Source: Poecilobothrus nobilitatus
Lineage: Eukaryota > Arthropoda > Insecta > Diptera > Dolichopodidae
Direction of reading: 5' to 3'
DNA: 64,000 nucleotides
Assembly (NCBI GenBank): GCA_947095535.1
Contig: OX352772.1
Coordinates: forward strand, 150,903,822 to 150,967,821
Positions 1 to 9,459 of the stretch are shown piece after piece. The notes beneath the pieces are model-generated. The model saw only the letters and a list, made by a program, of their open reading frames with translations, did not search any database and was not told where the DNA came from. How positions within the stretch are numbered: position 1 is the first letter of the stretch; each line of letters begins with the position of its first letter. Both the position numbers and the translations under genes were made by a program.

Positions 1-203
1 GATAGCAATTCCACCGTAAGGTTTTTCTCGATTAATAAAATACGAATCATACCCTGGTAGATTAAAGAAAATATTTTCAGAAGAAAGAAGCCATAGCTCA
101 GTTAAGACAATTACATCTACATCACATTTAAGACTTTCAATTAAAGTTTCTACTTCAAACAATTTTTTTCTTAAACTTATTAAAGTTTAATAAGTAATAA
201 ATT
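1..203 (-). pseudogene. LINE-L ORF2, N-terminal piece of the APE-type endonuclease (cut by window edge)
   Basis: Read from about 200 down to 1 on the minus strand, one frame stays open and gives a typical LINE endonuclease start: a SLRKK-type segment, then DVDVIVLTELWL, where the Glu of LTEL matches the catalytic glutamate, then a tyrosine-rich stretch ending in YGGIAI. This is the apurinic-type endonuclease that nicks target DNA in non-LTR retrotransposition. The rest of ORF2 would lie left of position 1. The matching ORF1 is at 1590-2565 on the same strand, so both probably come from one element, now separated by about 1.4 kb of tandem repeats. I chose no start codon because the upstream region is not conserved. 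Confidence 0.75.
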
Positions 204-467
204 TGTAATAAAAAAAACAATTTGGATAATTTGGATAATCATTGCTAGCTGACCAATAAGAGCAAGATTGTATGTAAAAATTAATATTATTTTTAAATAA
301 TATTTGACATTTGAACTTGATTTGTCAAGATTTTTGTGAAACGTGTTTTGATAAGATATGTTATTAAAAATTTTTTAATTAAGAATAATAGGTAAATTAA
401 ATTATTAAAATAATTAAATACTTGAAGCAAAGTGCAATATATAAAGTAAGAAAGTAAAATAAGAAAA

Positions 468-1580
468 AAAGTGTATTATTGTAAATTATTTTTAGAAAAA
501 CAAATATTGTAATTATAGAATTAAAGTATAAATTTGTTTTAAAAAATAAAAAAAGTTTTGAGCATATTGCTTTGTATACATAGTAATTACTTGCATAGTT
601 TTGTTTGAATAAAGCAATAAAAAAAAATCTATATGCAAATTAGTAGTGAATATTATTGAATAAAAAGTAGATGCCAAAGAGAAATAAATTAATATTTGAT
701 TAATTATATTGAACCATATTAGTAAAGTAATGTTATAGGTTAAGTTAATTGTTGTTGTTGATTTAATTGACAAATAATTTAAGATTAAATGAGAAAAAAA
801 ATTAAATTTGATATATGTATGTAAACATTTCCAAAAGCAATGTTACAGGTTATGTTAAAAGTTAGATTGGAAAAGAATTTAATATGTAACTTATCATTTA
901 TTAAAATCAGTATATCAATCACTACAAAATTGTGTAATATAGATAAAGTTAATATTGAATTTAATCGAAGAATGAAAATATTTATATTGATTGGAATTAT
1001 TATAAAGAATATTAAAAAAAGTGTATTATTGTAAATTAGTTTTAGAAAAAGAAATATTGTAATTATAGAATTAAAGTATAAATTTGTTTTAAAAAATAAA
1101 AAAAAGTTTTGAACATATTGCTTTGTATACATAATAATTATTTGTATAGTTTTGTTTTAATAAAGCAATAAAAAAATCTATATGTAGTTTAGTAGTGAAA
1201 ATAATTGTATAAAAAGTAGATGCCAAAGAAAAATAAATTAATACTTGATGAATTATATTGAAACACATTAAGTTAATTAATTAGTTAATTGTTGTTGTTG
1301 ATTTAATTAACAAATTGTTCAAGATTAAATGAGAAAAAAAAATTAAATTTTATTTATAAATGTAAAAATTTTCAAAAGCATTGATATAGGTTATGTTAAA
1401 AGTTAGAATTGTTACAAAAAATATTAAAAAGTGTAAATTTATAAATAATTTTAGACACAATATAATAATATAAATAAAATAAAAGTTTTTTTTTTTTAAC
1501 AATGTAAAAAGTTTTGAAATGGTTATTTTATGTAGTACATTGCAGTTATTTGCAGTATTTTGTTTTAATAAAACTGATAT
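468..1580. repeat. AT-rich tandem repeat, about 2.2 units of about 545 bp
   Basis: The block starting near 468 (AGTGTATTATTGTAAATTA) returns near 1019 and, shortened, near 1430. A second landmark, AGTTTTGA..ATATTGCTTTGTATACAT, is seen near 555, 1106 and, diverged, 1510. A third, GAGAAAAAAAATTAAATTT, is near 790 and 1330. The units differ by many substitutions and small indels. No protein is recognisable; open frames here are short and low in complexity. The array lies between the ORF1 and ORF2 pieces of LINE-L. Bases 205-467 hold only AT-rich sequence with no gene. Confidence 0.75.
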
Positions 1581-1589
1581 CACATAAAT

Positions 1590-2565
1590 TTTCAATTCTA
1601 AATACCTTGGAGTTGTCCGTTTTCCGCATGAAGATTTCGTTATTTTTGATCGACAGGAATTTCAATTTTTCTGATATTTTGAGCTGCTTAGCCTCATAGT
1701 ATAATTTGGATTGCAGGGAAGTAAGATGGTGTCGAAAAAATATTTCTTTGTTTCCATGTTTCTCCAGGCCTACATCCACTGTGAAAAGATTTTTGTAGCT
1801 GGATTTCTTCACCATAACTTCATCTTTATCTTTATCAAATTTTAACTCGATTAAGTATAGAGCATTGCCCCATTTTTATTATTTTTGGAATACTTTTTCA
1901 AACTAGATACTTTTATGATATTTTCCTTAGGAATGCTAGCTTGGATTTTGTTAAATATAGAGTGTACAGTATCCACTGGATTCTCAATATTTGAAGGTAA
2001 ACGAGAAAGTACTATATTGTTGTTATTTTTTTTCTGTTCACTTTCATCTAATTGGTATTGCAATTTATTTACGATGCTTCCCAGTTCAATTGTTCTATCC
2101 TCAATGAGCTTTATTTCTCTTTTAGCTTTTTATTTTCTTCCAGCATTGTTTATTATACTTTAGAAAATCCTTTAATTGATTTTGTGTAGCATCCATTTGT
2201 GCTGAGAAGTAATTTTGGGATTTTTGAATATCAAGCACTACAGTAACCAGCGTTTTCATATACAAAGCTAGACTTTGCAAAGTGCATCCATTTATATCAA
2301 TTTCTGGTAAGTTGACAGGCAAATTGGTTTGAGGAGATGAATCGGTATCTTCATCATCATTATCTTCAATTATTAAAGTATCATTACCAGTAGGGAAACA
2401 TTCATAGCATTTCCATGTTGCACTTCCTGATTTAATGGCTTCAAACAGTTCCTTCGACATTGATGCACACTTAGTGTGGAAAAATCTGTGACATTTTCCA
2501 CTACACTGAACTCCTTTGGAATTTCCAGTAATATTTCGTGCACAGGTGGTACATATTTTCGCCAT
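1590..2565 (-). pseudogene. LINE-L ORF1 protein with PHD-like zinc finger and FP25-like C-terminal domain (frameshifted)
   Basis: The minus-strand ATG at 2565 opens a 147-residue frame beginning MAKICTTCARNI, with Cys and His spaced as in a PHD finger (CTTC, CSGKCHRFFHTKC, WKCYEC). A linker rich in acidic residues and a region able to form a coiled coil follow. The reading then moves to other frames: 2063-1851 (IENPVDTVHSIFNKI) and 1815-1590, whose FFRHHLTSLQSKLYYEAKQL and RKTDNSKVFRI parts match the C-terminal domain of jockey-group PHD ORF1 proteins, related to baculovirus FP25K-like domains. Such proteins bind element RNA and form RNPs. At least two frameshifts make it dead. LINE-C and LINE-F carry the same ORF1 type. 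Bases 2570-2690 are probably its 5' leader. Confidence 0.75.
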
Positions 2566-2954
2566 TTCTTTACGAATTATTTTTTTTAAAAAAATATAAA
2601 TTTTAAAAATTAAAATTAAAAAAAATAAGAATTTAGACCAAAGAAAAAAAGCGCGTCTTTATACTTTGACAGTTTGACTTGTTTTTTTTTTGATAAATCA
2701 ATTTTTTTATTTCTAGTTTGTTAATTCAAATTTAATTAATTATCTTTAATTGTAGTTTTTTTATTTTTTTTATTTTTTTTCTATTGTTAATGTTAATAAA
2801 GTATTATTTTGATTATGTAACATGCTTGATCTAAGCTTGAAATGAAATAAAATATGGCATTCACGACATTCATATCTATACCGACTACCAACCTCTAATT
2901 TTTATACCGACTACAAACCTCTAACCTCTAATTAATACATAAACAATCTATCAG

Positions 2955-4040
2955 TTACTATTACAGATAGTACCATCCACAGTGAAAAATCAAACACAAA
3001 TACAATTAAAACAATACAGGGCCCAGTAAACATATTTAAAATATAGTTGATTAAACGAAAAGAACACGATTAAATCTTAATACTAAGACTAGCAAAATTT
3101 TATTTCAAAAGTTAATGAGACACACGTTAAAGTTTAATAACATATCCAGCCTACTAAAACATCTTAAAGATTGCGCCAACCCTAATACAACTAATGCCAT
3201 ACACTGCGACCTTTCTAGATTTGACCAATAAACATGATCAACTAGATACAATCACTACAGAACCTAATAGGGGCCACAGATCGTTACAAGAAAACTTTAA
3301 GCAAATAATATCGGAATACTACTTTCCTAATATTAGGAAAACATTAAACACAATTATTGCAAACTGAAAAATCTGTCTAGAAAATAAATACCAAAGAAAA
3401 TCCCTAAATCCTTAAATAGGAAAAACACCCATTCCTTACTATCCAGATGAAATCCTCCATATAGATATTTTAATCACCGATAAGCAAAACTTCCTAACAG
3501 TTATTGATAAATTCTCAAAATTTGCAGATTCGAGGATTGTTTAAAAATACAAAAACGATCGTCTCTGATAATGAAAGAACTTTTGGAGCAAATACCATCA
3601 AAACCTTGTTAAGAGATATATTTAACATGAACAATATTTCATCCCCACCCTTCATAGCGAAAGTAATGGTCAAGTGCAAAGATTCCTCTTCACCCTTCTC
3701 GAGATTTGCCGCTGTGTCAAAGAACTACACCAAATCACTGAAATTATAGATTTAGTTCTTCTCGCAACTTATAAATATAATAACACTATCTATTCTAAAA
3801 CAAACGAAATACCCATAGACATACTTCAATTTATCACACTGAAAATATGAACCAAACCAAAACCAAACTAAACCAAATCAAACCAAATTCCCAACAAAAA
3901 ATGTTGGACAGAATAAATAAGAATCTCAAAACAAAGATTTATCATCCCGGGGAGAAATGTTTTTTACGAACCAGCAAACGACTGGCAAACAGGTTTATTA
4001 AAATGTTCATCGAAAAAGTAGTTGAAAAAGATTTAAGCAC
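2955..4040 (+). pseudogene. Gypsy/errantivirus-like pol remnant: RNase H-integrase linker, integrase and pol C-terminus
   Basis: Broken frames on the plus strand give ordered pieces of a Ty3/gypsy integrase of the 17.6/297/gypsy type. First comes a zinc-binding region with EYYFPNIRKTLNTI and KICLENKYQR (near 3310-3400). The catalytic core follows, with TPIPYYPDEILHIDI and IDKFSKF (3425-3525), then DNERTFG and SSPPF (3560-3650), and near 3900-4000 the tail with GEKCFLRTSKRLANRF. Stops and indels interrupt every domain and the GPY/pol end runs into AT-rich DNA. No LTR was recognised next to it. It is an old relic without coding capacity. Bases 2690-2955 show nothing recognisable. Confidence 0.8.
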
Positions 4041-4129
4041 AAAACTTTGCTTCTTGTTTCTTTTAAACTCCTTGATTTTAATCAAGGAAAAAAAATGAAA
4101 ATTAGTTTTTTTGTTAACTTTTTTCTTTT

Positions 4130-6880
4130 TCTTTTTAATTTTATTTATTTATTATTTTTTAAATATTAAATTTAACAAGTGCACATTTTTTCTTTTAATT
4201 TTTTCGATTGCTTTTTTTTTGTGTTGTGATAAAATTAAATTTTCAATTTTCAACTTGTTCCTGTTTTATGGCTGCACTCCAATGGCGGTACGATAAGTAT
4301 TTTTCTTTACTAATTACGTTTAATATACAACAAATAACTTTTTTTTTATACATATAAATTATTTTTCTTTTTCAGTATTGCAATTTAATTTTTATTTTTT
4401 TTTATTACCAAATTTATATGATTTTTTATTTTTTTTTTTCGGAATACGTTCATATTTAAATTATAATTATAATTATAAATATTAATAATTTTTTTTTTAT
4501 TTTTACTTTATAGTGTTGTCAAGCTCGGGTTATTTAAATCGTACAATGTTACTTTTCATTTTAATTTTAATTAAATTTTAATTTTGAGTTTAATCTTAAT
4601 TTTTTAGATATCTTAACTTAATTTTAATTCAGACTTTGATCTTAATTAATTGTAAGGTTGACTTTAAGTCTAGTTTTGAATTTGATTACAATTTCTACTC
4701 TGATTTTATTTTAATATTGATTTAAATTTTGTTTATATTAATTGTTCGTATATTAATTTTTCTAACAAAATTACCAATTTTAATGTTAATTTCTCTAACA
4801 TTCGCGGGTTGCAAACGAATTTTCATGCCATCGATTGCAATCAATCCTATGTGAAACACAAGTCAGCAGCCATGATGATAACTTTAGTGTTATCAGCGAC
4901 TTATTTCACACTTCGTACCCAAAAGAGGTATCGAAATCTATATAAACATTTGCCAAAAGTCTAAAAGAAGACGCTTATTTCACACTTCGTACCCAAAAGA
5001 GGTATCGAAATCTATACAAACATTTGCCAAAAGTCCTAAAGAAGACGTTAGATGGTCTTCTTTTCCACCACTTGTTGATAACAATGGTAGAACCGTATCA
5101 GGTTCTAAAAAGAAGGCGAACTTATTTGGCAAGCAGTTCGCTTCTAATACGACACTGCCACAGTCAGCTCAGATACCAGTCTCCGTTCCAGAAGTTGGCT
5201 GCTCCTTCGGTAAAGTTTACTTTTGGATGCGGGCGGTGATGAAAATCTTGAAAATTTTTGATACAAATAAGTCAGCCGGTCCAGATGGTATAACTACCAT
5301 GGTGCTCAAAAATACCTACTCCAGTATTTCAAAACCTCTGGGCAACCTTTTCTACCTTTCCTTCACTTCGTGTATGCGTCTTACCCAATGGAAGGTTGCA
5401 CATGTTTTCCCAATTCCAAAATAAGGTAACTACCGCCCTATTGCTATACCTTCCGTCCTTTCCAAAGTAATGGAAAAAATTGTGAATCAAAATCTTCTGT
5501 AATAATCACAAAGATTTGCTTCACGACAGACTATACACTTCTAAGGCTTTTGACTGAGTTTGGTACGATGCCCTATTGGCAAAATGAAAAGCATTAGATC
5601 TTGTTAGGGTCTTTTTAAAATCAAATGGAGATTTCCTTTCGAATCATACGATTCGTGTACTGGGCGTTGGATATCCAAAATAAATGCTGGTGTCTCTCAA
5701 GTATCAGTTTTATCACCTCTCTCTTCTTAGTCCCATTTATCAATAAACTACTTCCATTAACCTCCATTCGGATCCATAGTTTCGCAGACAACAGCACCCT
5801 GCAAATTTCATAGCCGCTGTAACATTAATCATCAGATTAATACAACATCAAAAAATTTCACTATTAATGAGATAAATAATGATTTAGCAAAAACTCAAAA
5901 ATGGGGTGAAGTCAACAGAGCTGATTTCAACACCAAAAAAACTCAATGCTGTCTGCTATCGCGAAAAATTGCCACCACTATTCCTAACCTACTATTTCAG
6001 GGAGAATATTTGTAGCATTCAACAGATTTAAACATGCTGGGTATCGAGTGAAACCAAAAAATGACCTGGTAAGATCACATTTTTGGTATAGCTAAAGATG
6101 CAACTAAATGTTTAAGCTTTTAGTACCGCTGCAAAACCTTCTTTTGTGTATCTGATCTTTCTAATATCTATAAAACGTACATTAAGCCGAAATTGGAGTA
6201 TAATGCACACATTTTGGCTTCAGTCTTTCAAACAGCGCTGGGTTATCTAGATAATGTGCAAAACAGAGCTTTTCGTCTTATCAACGTGTAACTTCAATGC
6301 TCACTCCACTCAGCCATCGCCCTACAGTTTTGTCACTGACCTTGTTTTATAGATATCTCGTAGGTATTAACACCTGTTCCAAAGAAATAAAACAGTTAAT
6401 GCCTACACTTAAACTTTTCCAACGAGAAACAAGAAGTGCAAAAGAAGCTCATCCCTATCATGTAGAGTTATCAAGATGGCGAAATACGGCTTATAGAAAT
6501 TCGTTTGTTATGCGCACGTTCCGTTTGTGGAACCATATACTATCATATGTGTTCCCTAAAGTTTGTAATTCATATGTGTACGATTTACTTAAGTTTAAGA
6601 AGAATATTAACATCGTTCCCGAAAATATCCCTCCAAATTTTCCTACCTATCCCCCATAATCCCAAATTTCCCAATTCTAATTTCCCAAATCATCCTTCCC
6701 TTATTCCTATCCCCAAAACCAAGCTGTACATTTATATTAAAGGTTCCATCCTCAAGTTTGGTTTGAAAAGGGGGTGATTTTGGTTGGTTAAATTCCAATA
6801 CTACCCTAAGGAATCACGTGCAGTTCCTCTTGGTGACTTTCGAGTTTTCCACCAATCGTCGTAAAAACAAACAAAAAAAT
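4130..6880 (+). mobile_element. LINE-B copy 1 (jockey-group non-LTR retrotransposon, degenerate)
   Basis: Matches LINE-B copy 2 (14870-17805) nearly throughout. The 5' region at 4150-4260 corresponds to 14870-14980, the block at 4490-4830 to 15560-15870, the ORF2 remains at 4800-6660 to 15875-17650, and the 3' tail at 6735-6875 to 17660-17800. The tails share GGTGATTTTGGTTGGTTAAA and CCACCAA(T/C)CGTCGTAAAAAC. Copy 1 lacks about 360 bp of 5' sequence present in copy 2 (15180-15545). No ORF1 was recognised in either copy. The two inserts have different flanks, so they are separate insertions. Confidence 0.75.
4795..6660 (+). pseudogene. LINE-B copy 1 ORF2 remains: endonuclease stub, reverse transcriptase, C-terminal domain
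   Basis: The endonuclease is reduced to its start (NIRGLQTNFHAIDC near 4800). The linker then reads LFGKQFAS.TTLPQSAQIP, and RT follows in pieces: KSAGPDGITTMVLKNT (5270-5320), WKVAHVFPIPK (5390-5424), an internal deletion across the palm, then HSFADNSTLQIS near 5778, where the catalytic box is FADN rather than FADD. The C-terminal part has ALGYLDNVQN (6235), then LTPLSHRPTVLSLTLFYRY (6300-6360), AHPYHVELSRWRNTAYRNSF and RLWNHILSYVFP up to 6560. Many frameshifts, deletions and stops are present, so it cannot make an active enzyme. The C-terminus matches insect jockey-group LINEs. Confidence 0.75.
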
Positions 6881-6884
6881 ATAG

Positions 6885-6965
6885 AGATATAGTCGCATAA
6901 AATGAAGAACTTCTTGACTACCTAACAGACTCTTCGTGACAACGAACTATTATACATATATACGA
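6885..6965 (+). mobile_element. Short gypsy-related fragment (shared with 28640-28705)
   Basis: The stretch containing AAATGAAGAACTTCTTGACTA and AGACTCTTCGTG also occurs at about 28640-28700, where it directly follows a gypsy pol end. It is therefore probably LTR or 3' non-coding sequence of the same gypsy family as the remnant at 2955-4040. It sits right after the LINE-B copy 1 tail. Too short for firm identification. Confidence 0.45.
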
Positions 6966-7656
6966 AAAAACTCGTTCCTAATTTTAAAGTGCCTACAAAC
7001 ATTACAACGCCGCTTCCATTAAATACAATCGTATATAAACTGATTCATTTGAAATAATTTTGCGACTCTGCAAAAACCCGCTACTATGATTGGAACTGAC
7101 CTATGAAAAAAACAATATTTAGCAAGATTTTTACAGAAAGCAGATTTTAAAAAAAAACAAAATTTTGGAAAATAAAATAAAAAAAACAAGACAAAAAAAA
7201 AAATTTTGAAAAACAACATTATGTAGTATATCTTGACTGTTCTGTAATTATCAAAACTGCGTTCACCAAAATAATTTTAAAATATTATTATTTAATAACA
7301 ATAATGCTGACCTAACATTTTACGTGGTCATAATTGCAATTGCTAACATCTGTTTGTATTTTTAGTGCATTCACTTATTTGGTAAAAATATTGAATGAAA
7401 ACAAATAAAGCAGATCGGATTATAATTTTGTACTACATTCTAAATGATATAGATTTCTGTATGAGTATTCGATTGCATGAAATTAATGTAAATTTGGTGA
7501 TGATATTTTGGTTGGTAATATGTAGATGTTATAATTATATTGTAAATTAATTCTAGATCAAGATATTGCTGCTCTGATATAAATATTTATTTATAATTTT
7601 TCTTAAATTAATTAGAATAGTGCACCTAACTTAACTGTAATAAAAGAAAAAAAAAA
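6966..7656. other. AT-rich stretch without recognisable gene
   Basis: Only low-complexity A/T runs and short chance frames are present. The minus-strand frame near 7019-7219 is almost all Phe, Lys and Leu from homopolymer runs and is not credible. I see no repeat shared with the rest of the window here. Confidence 0.6.
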
Positions 7657-7819
7657 TAGTGCATTGAACTAGTAAATACTTAAAACTAATAATTACAATA
7701 AAAATAATTATACACAACGGAATGTATTTATGCCTTTTGTCTAACTAATCTATGTAAATTAAATGTTAAAACTGAATTAACTTAATAACAATAATTACAC
7801 TATATTTAATTACAGTATA

Positions 7820-8085
7820 TTTAACTTAAATAAACTTAAAAATAAAAAAAAAAATTAAAAAGCTAATTAATTTAATTATAACTTATACCGGCGCGACTTT
7901 TGTTTATATTTATTTGTGTAACATGCATGGAAGTATATTTTAATATTTAACATAAATAAACTTAAAAATAAAAAAGAAAAGACAAAATTAAAAACTATTA
8001 AAAATTAAATTAAACTAAACAATTTAATGTTGATTTCTACCGGCGCGACTTTTGTTTATGTTTATTTGTTTATCATTCATCATTC
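7820..8085 (+). promoter_or_regulatory. Duplicated block in the LINE-A copy 1 leader
   Basis: The motif ACCGGCGCGACTTTTGTTTA occurs at about 7887 and 8039, each preceded by a related AAACTTAAAAATAAAAAA.. stretch, so about 151 bp is tandemly duplicated. Copy 2 has a single unit (near 20748) that has lost the GCGCGACTT part. LINE promoters are internal and near the 5' end, so a duplicated GC-rich element here could be promoter sequence. That role is inference only. Confidence 0.5.
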
Positions 8086-8299
8086 ATTATGTCAATTGTC
8101 ATTACTAAGTAAAGTGCTACCAGTATAAGATTGTTTTTAAGATGTTTAATTTACTTGTTGCGATCCAAATTAGTATTACCGCTTTGTAAATTATTTCCTT
8201 TTACAATATTTTCGATATATTTTTTTGATTCATACTCATAATTCTAAAATTTTTAATTTAATTTAAAACTATAGTAAATATATAACAATTACATCTAAT

Positions 8300-9453
8300 A
8301 TGGACAACAAGCAAATGAAATTAAGATCCACAAGTACTAGTACTTCGTCATCAAAATCTGCTCCTTCACCCGTCACTAGTAAAAATAAAGAGGTCTCCAA
8401 TAAGAATGTTAATGCATGCAGCAATGAGTACCTTATGGAAATGCTTATCAAATTTATGGAATGTATTCAAAGTTTTGGAGATAAAATATTGAATGTTATT
8501 GACCAAAAATTTCCCAACCTAGAACAAAAAATCGAAGATAAACTTGCTGATCTAGAGCGACGCTTAGGTGAGACTTACGCGGCAGATTTCAAACTTTAAG
8601 GTGAGAAAATTTGTGATAAACTGGAAAGGATAAACGTAAAAAATATTGTTGAAGAAGTACCAAAAAGTAGCAATGTACGAAAGAAAAATTTAACTCCTTT
8701 GTATTCTGATATGGTAAAAAAAAACCCACGTGTATTGATAAAACCAAACAAAACCAAAAGTCAGAAGTGACAAAGACAGATGTAAAAAATGTTATCAACC
8801 CAATAAACTACAAAGTAAGTGGAATGTTTGAAAGAAGAGATGGCAAAGTAGCAATATTTTGTGAGGACAATAGTACTGTAGATAATATTGAAAATGAAAT
8901 TAAAAATAAAATGAATAAAAATTATGATGTAGTTGTCTTGAAAGAGATAAAACCAAAAATTTTAATAGTAGGTATGACAGAAAAATATGAAAAAGAAGAG
9001 CTAGTAGAAACAATTATTAAGCAAAATATAATGAAGTTCGAGAATGAAATAAAAGTTATAAAATCGCACAAAAGTAGCAAAAGTGAAGAGAAATATAATG
9101 GAATTGTTGAACTTAGCACAGAAGATTTCAAATGTATAATGGAAGTAGGGAAAATAAAAATTGGTTGGGATAATTGTAAAATATATGAAAATGATGATGT
9201 TCGTAGATGTTTCAAATGTTTGGCGTATGGACACAAAAGTGAGAAATGTACTATATCATCAAAAGTATGTCTGAAACGTGGAGGAAATCATTTAGCCAAA
9301 GAATGTATACAGAATAATCAAGTTTGTATAAACTGTAAAAGAGCGAATGAATCTCTGAATTTACAACTAGATATTTCGCCTAATGTTTTTGATAAAAATT
9401 GTCCATCATTGTTAAGAAAAATAAATATTGAAAAAAGAAAAATTTTTAAGTAG
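8300..9453 (+). pseudogene. LINE-A copy 1 ORF1: coiled-coil, RRM-like and zinc-knuckle RNA-binding protein (one stop, one frameshift)
   Basis: The ATG at 8300 starts MDNKQMKLRSTSTSTSSSK, a Ser-rich head, then a heptad-rich segment (KFPNLEQKIEDKLADLERR). The frame meets TAA at 8597-8599, also present in copy 2, and continues as GEKICDKLERI. After an A-run frameshift near 8715 the second frame runs to the TAG at 9451. It holds an RRM-like unit (KILIVGMTEKYEKEELVETI) and zinc knuckles CFKCLAYGHKSEKC, CLKRGGNHLAKEC (second Cys changed to Arg here, intact in copy 2) and CINCKRAN..C. Such proteins coat element RNA as an RNP. Order and spacing match LINE-K ORF1. Confidence 0.75.
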
Positions 9454-9459
9454 CAATCA
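9448..9459 (+). promoter_or_regulatory. In-frame UAG-CAA-UCA between ORF1 and ORF2: candidate leaky stop
   Basis: ORF1 ends in TAG at 9451-9453. The next six bases, CAATCA, fit the CAR-YYA consensus known to promote stop readthrough in tobamovirus-type signals. ORF2 continues in the same frame with no stop, and the first in-frame ATG is at 9583, already downstream of the first two catalytic motifs of the endonuclease. LINE-A copy 2 (22150-22158) has the same sequence and LINE-K (61976-61984, minus) has TAG CAA CTA. Confidence 0.5.

Noticed and set aside
513..1132. Minus-strand frames of 86 and 115 codons
   Set aside because: They lie in the AT-rich tandem repeat, contain mostly Ile, Leu, Phe, Tyr and Asn, and the two frames are copies of the repeat unit, not a protein family.
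1885..2163. Plus-strand 92-codon frame
   Set aside because: Antisense to the LINE-L ORF1 coding region, which has clear PHD and FP25-like domains on the other strand.
8922..9236. Minus-strand frames opposite LINE-A ORF1 (also 21621-21933)
   Set aside because: Pure antisense of the RRM-like and zinc-knuckle coding region; conserved only because the sense strand is duplicated.
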